Positions 1-6,008 of a DNA stretch of 8,049 nucleotides are shown piece after piece (positions within the stretch are counted from its first letter, which is position 1; every line of letters starts with the position of its first letter). The stretch lies in contig RGSV01000045.1 of assembly GCA_010025655.1 (NCBI GenBank), positions 1 to 8,049 on the forward strand. The letters are read 5' to 3'. The stretch comes from Acidimicrobiia bacterium. Its GTDB lineage: Bacteria > Actinomycetota > Acidimicrobiia > Acidimicrobiales > Ilumatobacteraceae. Below the pieces are notes generated by a model. That model had not been told where the DNA came from and did no database searches. It was given only the letters and a program-made list of their open reading frames with translations. A program made the translations under genes and the position numbers.

Positions 1-173
1 CCACCTTCGAACAGTTTCTGTGGCCATGATTCGTTGAACTTCTTGCGCTGATCGCCGGTCAACTCGAAGCCGTCGTCGAACCAACCTTTCGGCAGGTTTG
101 ATTCCAACCACGAGCGCACTTCGGCGCGAAACTTCTCAACCTCGGGTGGATACGTGATGATGCTCGTCGACAT
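1..173 (-). CDS. Acyl-CoA dehydrogenase, N-terminal fragment (gene runs off left edge)
   Basis: Only the first 57 codons are in the window; the gene starts with ATG at 173 and reads leftward without a stop. The visible peptide begins MSTSIITYPPEVEKF and continues with RAEVRSWLESNLPKGW near residues 16-31 and NESWPQKLFEGG near residues 46-57. This is the usual opening of acyl-CoA dehydrogenases: an acidic amphipathic helix, then WL..NLP.GW, then a W..KL...GG segment in the N-terminal helical domain. Family members are FAD flavoenzymes that introduce the alpha,beta double bond in acyl-CoA and pass electrons to ETF, which is encoded about 5 kb away (etfB-etfA). The catalytic and FAD-binding parts lie outside the window, so chain-length or substrate class cannot be judged. 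GAAGG lies very close to the ATG, and a CAGAAT hexamer ends 6 nt upstream of it, so either a tight ribosome site or a leaderless start is possible. It diverges from the FrhB-like gene across 59 bp. Confidence 0.82.
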   Translation of the reverse strand, partial: MSTSIITYPPEVEKFRAEVRSWLESNLPKGWFDDGFELTGDQRKKFNESWPQKLFEG

Positions 174-219
174 GCCTTCATTCTGTCGGGCGAAGCGAAT
201 CGGCAACGATTCGTGGTCG

Positions 220-225
220 TAGAGT
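220..225 (+). promoter_or_regulatory. Candidate -10 element (TAGAGT) for the FrhB-like gene
   Basis: TAGAGT fits the actinobacterial -10 form TANNNT and ends 7 nt before the GTG start at 233, so transcription would begin at or next to the start codon and give a leaderless mRNA. No convincing Shine-Dalgarno sequence precedes the GTG. I see no good -35 hexamer 16-18 bp upstream. The assignment rests on motif and spacing only. Confidence 0.4.
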
Positions 226-232
226 ATGGCGC

Positions 233-1417
233 GTGACACTCACTGAGACGCCCGCCAGCACCCGCTGGACAGCGCAGTGGAAAGAATTGTACGAAGAGGT
301 CATCAATACGGGGCTGTGCACCGGGTGTGCCGGCTGCGTCATCTCGTGCCCGCACGACGTGATCGGATATGAGCACGAAGAAGGCAAATACAAGCCCTTC
401 CACCTTGAAGAAGATCTCGGCCCCACCAATTGCGGTCATGGCGAAAAGGGCTGCACCACCTGCACCCGCGCCTGCCCGCGGTTTCGCAATTGGGAACAAG
501 AAGCCGACCAACACCTCTTTGGTCGCACGCGCAACGACGACGAAATGTACGGCCAGTATCGACAGTTGCTGCTCGTACGCGCCGCCGATGACGAGACCCA
601 CAAGAAGGGTCAAGACGGTGGCTTCGTCGGAGCCATGCTCATCTGGTTGCTGCAGCATGATTACATCGATGCAGCCCTGACGAGTTTTCTCGAGGGCGAC
701 GGTACGAGCTGGAAGGCCAAGCCCGGCCTCGCCCGCAACCGTGAAGAGGTTCTCGCGTCGTCAGGCAGTCGTTATACCTATTCGGCGAACACGCTCGCCT
801 TGCGTGATGCGGTCGCCGAGGGCCACCAGCGCATCGCGCTCGTCGGCATGAGTTGTCAGTCGTCAGTGTTGCCGGTGATGTGGAAGCGCAAAGCCGGGAA
901 GATCGGCAAGCCGTTCCTCTTCAACATTGGTTTGCTGTGCTCGAAGACCTTTGACGATGCAATCTTCGAAGAGCTCTTCCTCGCCAAATACGGCCTGCGC
1001 AAAGAAGAGATGGTGAAGATGAACATCAAGGGCGTCTTCCAAATCTGGATGCGCGACGGTTCGTATCACGAGATCGACTTGAAGGAATGTCACCAATGGA
1101 CCCGCGAGGGATGCAAGACCTGCCCTGATTTTGCAGCTGAGCACGCCGACATCTCGACGGGTGGCATCGGTGAAGACAACGACTGGACGCTGTGCGTCGT
1201 GCGCACCGAACTTGGCGAAGAAGTGATGAACCGCATGATCAAAGACGGCTCGGTCGTCGCACGCCCCGCAGAGACTGACGAAAAAGCGATGAAGCTCTTG
1301 CGGCTGCTCAGTGTGGTGAGTCGCCGCCGTTGGCCCGACTTTGCCGAGAAGTCCGTGAAGGTGGGCGTGCCGCCACCAAAGAAGAAGGCTGACGGCTCAG
1401 CACCTGCCGCGCACTAG
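233..1417 (+). CDS. FrhB-like F420 hydrogenase/dehydrogenase beta-subunit family protein with two 4Fe-4S motifs
   Basis: This 394-residue protein matches the coenzyme F420 hydrogenase/dehydrogenase beta-subunit (FrhB) family. An N-terminal CX2CX2CX3CP ferredoxin motif (Cys29, 32, 35, 39) is followed by a second set, CX6CX2CX3CP (Cys67, 74, 77, 81). The FrhB core follows: VGMSCQSS (residues 204-211, Cys208), LLCS (Cys236), and the C-terminal EGCKTCPDF...ADISTGGIG block (residues 292-313, Cys294 and Cys297). Family members carry FAD and Fe-S clusters and move electrons between ferredoxin-like carriers and F420 or another hydride acceptor. Relatives include FpoF, FdhB and plant 7-hydroxymethyl-chlorophyll a reductase, so the actual acceptor is unknown here. 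No hydrogenase or formate dehydrogenase subunit is next to it, so it probably works alone. The GTG at 233 was chosen because it puts a short tail before the first cluster and lies just downstream of TAGAGT; the frame is open further upstream but offers no better start. The C-terminus ends in a Lys/Ala-rich tail. It converges on udgB with a 12-bp gap. Confidence 0.85.
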   Translation: MTLTETPASTRWTAQWKELYEEVINTGLCTGCAGCVISCPHDVIGYEHEEGKYKPFHLEEDLGPTNCGHGEKGCTTCTRACPRFRNWEQEADQHLFGRTRNDDEMYGQYRQLLLVRAADDETHKKGQDGGFVGAMLIWLLQHDYIDAALTSFLEGDGTSWKAKPGLARNREEVLASSGSRYTYSANTLALRDAVAEGHQRIALVGMSCQSSVLPVMWKRKAGKIGKPFLFNIGLLCSKTFDDAIFEELFLAKYGLRKEEMVKMNIKGVFQIWMRDGSYHEIDLKECHQWTREGCKTCPDFAAEHADISTGGIGEDNDWTLCVVRTELGEEVMNRMIKDGSVVARPAETDEKAMKLLRLLSVVSRRRWPDFAEKSVKVGVPPPKKKADGSAPAAH

Positions 1418-1429
1418 CCGCAGCGACTG

Positions 1430-2152
1430 TTAGTTCGCTTCGCGCGCCAACCCCAAAGCGGTCGCGAATACCGCATCGAGCATCGGCTCAGTGAGCCGCC
1501 CCGTGAAGGTGTTCTGTTGGCTCGGGTGATACGAACACACGAGGTGTACCCCACCCCTTGGCATGCGGTCGGTCGCATCGCCGGCGACCGGCACCACCAG
1601 ACCATGGGCAAACTTCGGTCGTCGAGTCACCCCAAAGTGCTCGCAGGCCGCGACATAGGCAAAGTTGCCGAGGCACACCACCACACGCGCCTGCTTAAGT
1701 AGCGCCATCTCGCGCTCGAGATACGGTGCACACTTCTTTCGCTCGAGTGGTGACGGCGAGTTGTCGGGCGGCGCACATCGCACCGCGACGGTGACAAACG
1801 CGTCGTGCAGCGTGAGCCCATCGTCGCGTTGTTGCGATGTGGCCTGATTTGCAAGGCCGGCGCGGTGCATAGCGCGAAACAGCCAATCACCGCTGCGATC
1901 ACCGGTGAATACCCGGCCGGTGCGATTGGCACCATGCGCGCCAGGCGCGAGACCAAGCACCACGATGCGCGCATCGGCATCACCGAAACCAGCAATGGGT
2001 TTACCCCAATAGACGTCTTCGCGGTACGCCGCACGTTTATCGCGCGCGACCGCCTCGCGCCACCGCACCAGCCGCGGGCAGGCACGGCACGACTCGATCT
2101 CCCGGCGCAGTTTCACGAGCGTGTCAGTTGTCGCACGACGTCGCTGGTTCAC
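1430..2152 (-). CDS. udgB: Family-5 uracil-DNA glycosylase (UdgB type)
   Basis: The 240-residue product has the signatures of the UDGb (family 5) branch of the uracil-DNA glycosylase superfamily, which removes uracil and some other deaminated bases from DNA in base-excision repair. With the GTG at 2152 as residue 1, motif 1 is GLAPGAHGANRTGR (residues 67-80) followed by VFTGDRSGDWL. Family 5 carries Ala in motif 1 where other UDG families have the catalytic Asp or Asn. The C-terminal motif is YHPSQQNTFTGRLT (residues 208-221). Four cysteines fit the 4Fe-4S site: Cys22 and Cys25 (CRACPRL), Cys126 and Cys141. The reading frame continues upstream to an ATG at 2401, but that would overlap the divergent phosphatase gene by about 200 bp and add an unconserved Arg-rich stretch. 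The GTG at 2152 leaves 21 residues before the first cluster cysteine and has TAGCGT 8 nt upstream. A GTG at 2191 is the other possible start. Confidence 0.9.
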   Translation of the reverse strand: MNQRRRATTDTLVKLRREIESCRACPRLVRWREAVARDKRAAYREDVYWGKPIAGFGDADARIVVLGLAPGAHGANRTGRVFTGDRSGDWLFRAMHRAGLANQATSQQRDDGLTLHDAFVTVAVRCAPPDNSPSPLERKKCAPYLEREMALLKQARVVVCLGNFAYVAACEHFGVTRRPKFAHGLVVPVAGDATDRMPRGGVHLVCSYHPSQQNTFTGRLTEPMLDAVFATALGLAREAN

Positions 2153-2160
2153 GGTGGCAG

Positions 2161-2166
2161 ACGCTA
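2161..2166 (-). promoter_or_regulatory. Candidate -10 element (TAGCGT, minus strand) for udgB
   Basis: On the minus strand TAGCGT ends 8 nt before the preferred GTG start at 2152, which would give a leaderless or nearly leaderless transcript. There is no Shine-Dalgarno sequence before that GTG. The start choice was partly guided by this motif, so the two are not independent evidence. Confidence 0.35.
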
Positions 2167-2179
2167 CGAGACTCGCGGA

Positions 2180-2185
2180 TAGGTT
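2180..2185 (+). promoter_or_regulatory. Candidate -10 element (TAGGTT) for the phosphatase/DUF3090/SCO1664 unit
   Basis: TAGGTT fits TANNNT and ends 8 nt before the ATG at 2194. No purine-rich ribosome site lies in the usual window, so a leaderless start is likely. It faces the udgB -10 candidate 13 bp away on the other strand, so the two promoters must overlap. No recognisable -35 was found 16-18 bp upstream. Confidence 0.4.
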
Positions 2186-2193
2186 GAGCACGC

Positions 2194-2826
2194 ATGAGTC
2201 GCCCCCCGACGCTGGTGTTGCTCGTGCGCCACGGCACCACACCGACCACCGGCAAGGTGTTGCCAGGCCGTGCACGTGGGCTGCATCTCTCTGATCACGG
2301 ACGAGAACAAGCCGAGCGAGCCGCCGAGCGCATCGGCGAACTGGGCAAAGTTCAGGCGGTGTATGCCTCGCCCCTCGAACGTGCACGCGAGACCGCCGCA
2401 CCGATTGGGCGTGCAGTGCACAAACCCGTGCGGATCGAGCGAGGATTGCTCGAATGCGACTTCGGGCAGTGGACTGGAGCGTCGCTCAAGCGGCTGATGA
2501 AAAAACCCGAGTGGTCAACCGTGCAGCGCACGCCGAGTGCATTTCGGTTTCCTGATGGCGAAAGTTTCCTGGAGATGCAGACGCGCATCATTGATGCCGT
2601 CGACACGATTCGACGTCGCCACCCTGGCAAGACGGTGGTCTGCGTATCGCACGCCGACCCGATTAAGGCCTACGTCGCCCATGCGATGGGCACGCCGCTT
2701 GACCTGTTCCAGCGCATCGTGATCTCCACCTGTTCGGTCACTGCCGTACTCGTTGGTGACGGCGCGCCCATCGTGCTCACCGTCAACTCGACGGGCACAT
2801 CGCTCAAGGATCTGCGGCCGTCATGA
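2194..2826 (+). CDS. Histidine phosphatase, MSMEG_4193 family (phosphoglycerate-mutase-like)
   Basis: The 210-residue protein is a histidine-phosphatase-superfamily member. It has the N-terminal RHG motif (Arg12-His13-Gly14; His13 would be phosphorylated in the reaction), SPLERARET (residues 59-67, phosphate-pocket Arg63), the acidic general acid/base region LLECDFGQWTG (Glu87) and the second catalytic histidine in CVSHADPIK (His153). All catalytic residues are present, so it should be an active phosphatase or mutase. The substrate cannot be read from sequence. Order and sequence match the actinobacterial MSMEG_4193-type phosphatase that normally precedes DUF3090 and SCO1664-family genes; in Mycobacterium tuberculosis, as I recall, these are Rv2135c, Rv2134c and Rv2133c, close to mshC and cysQ. 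The stop codon overlaps the next start as ATGA, indicating translational coupling. A TAGGTT box 8 nt upstream of the ATG suggests a leaderless start for the whole unit. Confidence 0.9.
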   Translation: MSRPPTLVLLVRHGTTPTTGKVLPGRARGLHLSDHGREQAERAAERIGELGKVQAVYASPLERARETAAPIGRAVHKPVRIERGLLECDFGQWTGASLKRLMKKPEWSTVQRTPSAFRFPDGESFLEMQTRIIDAVDTIRRRHPGKTVVCVSHADPIKAYVAHAMGTPLDLFQRIVISTCSVTAVLVGDGAPIVLTVNSTGTSLKDLRPS

Positions 2827-3311
2827 CCGTATTTCGTGAATTCGACTCAACTGACGCCTTTGCTGCCGGAGCGATTGGGTTGCCTGGCGCGCGCACGTTT
2901 TATCTGCAGGTGCGCGGTGAGAACGAAGCGCTGTCCATCAAGTGCGAGAAAGAACAGGTGGTGGCGCTCTCGGCCTTCTTGCGCAAGATGTTGGATGACG
3001 CACCGTCGGTCACCGATCCTCTGCGCGAGAGCCCGCAAATCATTGAGCCAGACGAGGCCACGTTCGCGCTCGGCAGCGTTGGGCTGGCGTATGACCGCGG
3101 CGACGATCGCGTCATCTTGCAGTTCGAAGAGCTTTCACCCGACGATGACAGTGACTTCGATGCGAGCAAGGTGCGCATTCGCATCACGCGTGCACAGGCT
3201 GTGGCGTTCTGCGACACTGCCGATCGTCTCGTGCGCGCCGGTCGCCCGCCGTGTATCTACTGCGGTCTGCCGGTCAACCGTGATGGTCATGCATGCCCGC
3301 GAATGAACTGA
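2823..3311 (+). CDS. DUF3090 family protein with C-terminal zinc-ribbon-like motif
   Basis: This 162-residue protein belongs to DUF3090, a family of unknown function found across Actinobacteria. The N-terminal half has the family's G..G.PG.RTFYLQ pattern (residues 16-29) and the CEKEQV stretch (residues 41-46). The C-terminus is CIYCGLPVNRDGHACPR (Cys144, Cys147, His156, Cys158), which looks like a small metal-binding knuckle and is the most diagnostic part. It is a little shorter than the family members I remember (roughly 180-190 residues), mostly at the N-terminus and middle. There is no signal peptide or membrane segment, so it is probably cytoplasmic. It starts at an ATGA overlap with the phosphatase gene and overlaps the next gene by 19 bp, so the three products are likely made together and may act as a complex; that is inference. 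AAGGA lies about 12 nt upstream of its ATG, rather far for a strong ribosome site. Confidence 0.88.
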   Translation: MTVFREFDSTDAFAAGAIGLPGARTFYLQVRGENEALSIKCEKEQVVALSAFLRKMLDDAPSVTDPLRESPQIIEPDEATFALGSVGLAYDRGDDRVILQFEELSPDDDSDFDASKVRIRITRAQAVAFCDTADRLVRAGRPPCIYCGLPVNRDGHACPRMN

Positions 3312-4000
3312 CGGCAGCCGAGATACTCGCCACGGGCGAGATCAATGTTGAAATGCGCATGCCTTACAGCAGCAATGCGACGTTTCTCGTGCGCGTTACG
3401 GCTGGTGAGCAGAGCTTGCGAGCGATCTACAAGCCACTACGTGGCGAGCGCCCGTTGTGGGATTTCGCGCCCGGTTTGCACCGTCGCGAGGTCGCGGCCT
3501 ATCGACTCGCCACGGCGATGGGGCTCGGGTTCGTTCCCATCACCTTGCTTCGTGATGGACCCATTGGCGAAGGCTCGTTGCAACTACTGATCGACGCCGA
3601 CTTCGAACAGCACTATTTCACACTGCACGAGCAACGACCCGACTTGCACCCCAAGTTGCGGGAAGTGGCGGTGTTCGACATTCTTGCCAACAACACCGAT
3701 CGAAAATCGGGTCACGTATTAATCGATACCGACGACAACATCTGGGGAATCGATCATGGCTTGTGCTTCTCTGCCGACTTCAAACTGCGTACGGTGATCT
3801 GGGAATTCGGTGGTGAGGAGATCGACGACTCGCTGATCGCTGCCGTCGAACGAGTTGCTGGTTCGTTGCCGCTCGACGTGTCGTCGCTGCTCGATGATGA
3901 CGAAGTTGTCGCATTGGGTGAGCGCGCCGCGTGGTTGCTCGAACATCGTCGTCTGCCTGTCGACCCGACGGGGCGACGGTATCCCTGGCCGCTCGTGTAA
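3293..4000 (+). CDS. SCO1664-family protein, PI3/4-kinase-like fold
   Basis: The 235-residue protein matches the SCO1664 family, which is distantly related to PI3/PI4 kinases. It has PYSSNATFLV (residues 24-33) as a possible nucleotide-loop region, AIYKP (Lys47, candidate ATP-binding lysine), GERPLWDF (residues 51-58), REVAAYRLA (65-73), the catalytic-loop-like FDILANNTDRKSGHVL (128-143) and WGIDHGLCF (151-159), where DHG stands where kinases have DFG. The metal-binding Asn of the usual DRH..N loop is replaced by His141. ATP-dependent phosphotransfer to lipid or protein is plausible, but no substrate is known to me. The ATG at 3293 lies inside the DUF3090 gene and overlaps it by 19 bp; other nearby ATGs are out of frame. 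It is the last gene of the coupled phosphatase unit. In mycobacteria this trio lies near mshC, which is absent here: the unit ends by converging on etfA 44 bp downstream. Confidence 0.85.
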   Translation: MPANELTAAEILATGEINVEMRMPYSSNATFLVRVTAGEQSLRAIYKPLRGERPLWDFAPGLHRREVAAYRLATAMGLGFVPITLLRDGPIGEGSLQLLIDADFEQHYFTLHEQRPDLHPKLREVAVFDILANNTDRKSGHVLIDTDDNIWGIDHGLCFSADFKLRTVIWEFGGEEIDDSLIAAVERVAGSLPLDVSSLLDDDEVVALGERAAWLLEHRRLPVDPTGRRYPWPLV

Positions 4001-4025
4001 TTCTGCGCGCTGACTCTCTGCGTTA

Positions 4026-4056
4026 GCCCGCGCTCGACCCCGTGCTAGCCGCGGGC
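4026..4056. terminator. GC-rich hairpin between convergent SCO1664-family and etfA genes (possible bidirectional terminator)
   Basis: GCCCGCG at 4026-4032 and CGCGGGC at 4050-4056 form a perfect 7-bp stem with a 17-nt loop. It begins 26 nt after the SCO1664-family stop and covers the last codons and stop of etfA. There is no T-run on either strand, so it would be a non-canonical terminator of the kind often proposed in actinobacteria. It could also be chance in GC-rich DNA. Confidence 0.35.
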
Positions 4057-5013
4057 CTTCAGCGCTTCGATCAACTTCGGCAAGACCTTGTGCACGTCAC
4101 CCACGATGCCAAGGTCGGCAACCGCAAAGATCGGTGCTTCTTTGTCTTTGTTGATCGCGATGATGTTCTTTGAACCCTTCATGCCCACCATGTGTTGCGT
4201 GGCACCGGAGATGCCAGCTGCGATGTACACGCTCGGCTTCACGACCTTGCCGGTCTGGCCGACTTGATAGGAATATGGCACCCAGCCGGCGTCGACGATG
4301 GCGCGCGAGGCACCCGGTGCACCGTGCAGCAGTTTGGCGAGTTCTTCGACAAGCCCGTAGTTCTTCGACTCTCCGAGGCCGCGACCACCTGAAACGACGA
4401 TGTTGGCTTCGTCGAGTTTCGGCCCCGTCGACTCTTCAACGTGCACTGCGGTGACTTTTGCTGCACCGGTCACACCCGTATCGGGCACCGCAACGGCCAC
4501 CACCTGGGCGGCTGCGCCGTTTGACGGCTCGGCTGCAAAGCTCTTCGGGCGGAACGACGCGAGATGCGGGCCGGCTCCCGTGAATGCAGTTGCAAACAAT
4601 ACGTTGCCACCGAAGATCGGTGTCGTCGCCACCACCTCATCGCCGTTGACCGAAATGTCGATGTTGTTAGTGAGCACCGTCGAGTTGAGCTTCACTGACA
4701 AACGCGCGAGAGTGTCGCGACCGTCGTAGTTCTGCGGAAACAAGATGAGGTCTGGCTTGTCGCCACCGTCAATCAGCGCCTTCATTGCCGCTGAGGCAGC
4801 GACGCCAACAAGTCGACCACCGAGATCGCCCGTCGAATACACCTTGGTGGCACCGAACTTGCCGAGCTCGCCTGCCAGCGACGCACCGTCACCTGCGACG
4901 AACGCCGAGACGTTCGATGCCAGCGAGCGAGCCTTGGTGAGCAGTTCAAGCGTGAAGGTGGTCGCGGCTCCGTTCGCACCTTGCGCAAAAACCCAAATGT
5001 TGTTCACAGCCAT
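4045..5013 (-). CDS. etfA: Electron transfer flavoprotein alpha subunit
   Basis: The 322-residue product is EtfA, the FAD-carrying subunit of the cytoplasmic electron transfer flavoprotein. The N-terminal domain opens [11 protein letters not shown] and includes [14 protein letters not shown]. The C-terminal FAD-binding domain is complete: SGGRGLG (residues 208-214), [16 protein letters not shown] (241-256), [12 protein letters not shown] (263-274), AINKD (286-290), then [17 protein letters not shown] collects electrons from acyl-CoA dehydrogenases and delivers them to ETF:quinone oxidoreductase or, in bifurcating types, to other acceptors. Length and motifs are those of the ordinary form. It is the second gene of the etfB-etfA operon, starting 7 nt after the etfB stop, with a GAGGA ribosome site overlapping that stop codon. 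Its 3' end converges on the SCO1664-family gene, with a GC hairpin at the junction. The acyl-CoA dehydrogenase gene at the left edge is a candidate partner. Confidence 0.96.
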   Translation of the reverse strand: MAVNNIWVFAQGANGAATTFTLELLTKARSLASNVSAFVAGDGASLAGELGKFGATKVYSTGDLGGRLVGVAASAAMKALIDGGDKPDLILFPQNYDGRDTLARLSVKLNSTVLTNNIDISVNGDEVVATTPIFGGNVLFATAFTGAGPHLASFRPKSFAAEPSNGAAAQVVAVAVPDTGVTGAAKVTAVHVEESTGPKLDEANIVVSGGRGLGESKNYGLVEELAKLLHGAPGASRAIVDAGWVPYSYQVGQTGKVVKPSVYIAAGISGATQHMVGMKGSKNIIAINKDKEAPIFAVADLGIVGDVHKVLPKLIEALKARG

Positions 5014-5017
5014 GATG

Positions 5018-5022
5018 TCCTC
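5018..5022 (-). promoter_or_regulatory. Shine-Dalgarno site (GAGGA) for etfA
   Basis: GAGGA on the minus strand overlaps the etfB TGA stop (5021-5023) and lies 4 nt before the etfA ATG. It is the clearest ribosome-binding site in the window. The contrast with the transcription-unit first genes, which lack one, supports leaderless initiation there. Confidence 0.7.
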
Positions 5023-5797
5023 AGATCACTTTCAGGTTTTCCAAGAAGGCGACGATCTTGGCATGCGCCTCGCCGTCGTCTTCAATGACTTGTCCGGCCT
5101 TGCGTGCCTCGGCCTGCGTTACCGACGACACCTTCTGTCCGGCACCCGACCAGCCCACCGGCGACACACCGAGGTCAGCGGCGGTCACCGTGACGATTTC
5201 TTTCTTCTTCGCATCCATGATTCCCTTGAAGCTTGGATAGCGAGGTTCGACCACGCCGGCTGTCACGCTGACGAGCACCGGCAGAGGGCACTCGACTTCG
5301 TCATAACCCGACTCGGTCTGGCGCTCGATCTTCACGGCGGCGCCCTCGATCTTCACCTTCTTGGCAAACGTCACCGATGGCAGACCGAGCACTTCGGCAA
5401 GCTGCTCGGGAACCGTGCCGGTGTAACCATCGGTCGATTCCGTTGCGGCAATCACCAAATCGGGCATGCCAATTTTTTGCACGGCACCAGCCAACACCTT
5501 GGCGGTGGTCAGTGCATCCGAACCTGCGAGTGCGGGATCAGAAACGAGCACGCCGCGCACGGCCCCCATCGCCAATGCGGTGCGCATACCTGACATTTCA
5601 CCATTCGGCGCCATGGAGACGATGCTCACTTCTCCGCCACCGGCACTCGCCGCCAATTGCAACGCCATCTCCACGCCGTAGGCGTCGGAGTCGTCAAGAA
5701 TCAACTTGCCGTCACGCTTCAGCGCATGGGTAGAAGTATCGAGTGAACCTGGCGTCGCAGGATCAGGAATCTGCTTGACGCACACCACAATTTTCAT
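5021..5797 (-). CDS. etfB: Electron transfer flavoprotein beta subunit
   Basis: With the ATG at 5797 the product is 258 residues and begins MKIVVCVKQIPDP, the textbook EtfB N-terminus. Further motifs are LDDSDAYGVEMAL (residues 34-46), the AMP-binding region SDPALAGSDALTTAKVLAGA (86-105) and STDGYTGTVPEQLAEVLGLP (121-140), and the ETF beta signature around IERQTESGYDEVECPLPVL (157-175), followed by EPRYPS. EtfB binds AMP and provides the docking surface for the dehydrogenase partner; it works as a dimer with EtfA. The frame stays open to an upstream ATG at 5863, but those 22 extra residues are Arg/His-rich and unlike the family, so they were not used. An ATG at 5806 would add only MKG. GAAGGG sits almost against the 5797 ATG and TAACAA ends 8 nt upstream of it, so how the operon start is read is uncertain. 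It leads the etfB-etfA operon and diverges from the lipid kinase gene. Confidence 0.95.
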   Translation of the reverse strand: MKIVVCVKQIPDPATPGSLDTSTHALKRDGKLILDDSDAYGVEMALQLAASAGGGEVSIVSMAPNGEMSGMRTALAMGAVRGVLVSDPALAGSDALTTAKVLAGAVQKIGMPDLVIAATESTDGYTGTVPEQLAEVLGLPSVTFAKKVKIEGAAVKIERQTESGYDEVECPLPVLVSVTAGVVEPRYPSFKGIMDAKKKEIVTVTAADLGVSPVGWSGAGQKVSSVTQAEARKAGQVIEDDGEAHAKIVAFLENLKVI

Positions 5798-5902
5798 GCC
5801 CTTCATTGTTACCGCTCGGAAACCTCGCCGAAGAATCCGCCGAAGCCAATGGTGATGCCACATCTGTGACCTTGGTCAAGCGCGCCGACGGCGGCTCGGT
5901 TC

Positions 5903-5961
5903 GGGCAACCGCGGCGCACGCGGGCCACGGCGCGACTGGGCCAGCGGCGAACGCGGGCCAC
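5903..5961. repeat. Degenerate short tandem repeat, GGGCCAC core, about 16-19 bp period
   Basis: Four GGGC-starting cores lie at 5903 (GGGCAAC), 5922 (GGGCCAC), 5938 (GGGCCAG) and 5955 (GGGCCAC), spaced 19, 16 and 17 bp apart. The second and fourth share an identical 11-mer, ACGCGGGCCAC (5918-5928 and 5951-5961). The spacing approaches but does not hold to a fixed number of helical turns. It could be a cluster of protein-binding sites or simple GC-rich drift. Confidence 0.45.
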
Positions 5962-5993
5962 CGCACCTGGGCTCGCCCGCGACTCACCCCAGA

Positions 5994-5999
5994 TACCGT
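5994..5999 (+). promoter_or_regulatory. Candidate -10 element (TACCGT) for the lipid kinase gene
   Basis: TACCGT fits TANNNT and ends 9 nt before the GTG at 6009, again placing the transcript start near the start codon with no Shine-Dalgarno sequence. No clear -35 was found 16-18 bp upstream, where the DNA is GC-rich. Confidence 0.35.
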
Positions 6000-6008
6000 G
6001 AATCACTC

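Larger units (their letters stand above)
5798..6008. other. 211-bp gene-free divergent region between etfB and the lipid kinase gene
   Basis: I see no gene here. The half near etfB holds a small inverted repeat, TGACC-TT-GGTCA (5867-5878), and a CGCCGAAG direct repeat (5826-5833 and 5839-5846). The half near the lipid kinase is very GC-rich and carries a degenerate GGGCCAC repeat block (5903-5961) and a TACCGT -10 candidate (5994-5999). Both divergent transcription units must be controlled from this stretch. It is open in one forward frame (from about 5806 to 6051), but that peptide resembles nothing I know and would overlap the kinase gene. Confidence 0.6.

Noticed and set aside
59..658. Long minus-strand open frame (199 codons) opposite the FrhB-like gene
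   Set aside because: It lies antisense to clearly coding sequence with conserved Fe-S motifs and overlaps the acyl-CoA dehydrogenase start in another frame; its product resembles nothing known.
1805..2182. Forward open frame of 125 codons opposite udgB
   Set aside because: Antisense to the conserved UDG family-5 motifs; no homology recognised.
2153..2401. 83-residue N-terminal extension of the uracil-DNA glycosylase
   Set aside because: It would overlap the divergent phosphatase gene by about 200 bp, is Arg-rich and low in family similarity; the family normally begins shortly before the first cluster cysteine.
4745..5593. Forward open frame of 282 codons across etfA and etfB
   Set aside because: It is antisense to two well-recognised ETF genes and crosses their junction; the length is explained by codon bias on the opposite strand.
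5798..5863. 22-residue N-terminal extension of EtfB to the ATG at 5863
   Set aside because: The extra residues (Arg/His-rich) are absent from EtfB proteins, whose N-terminus is the MKIVVCVKQIPDP seen at 5797.
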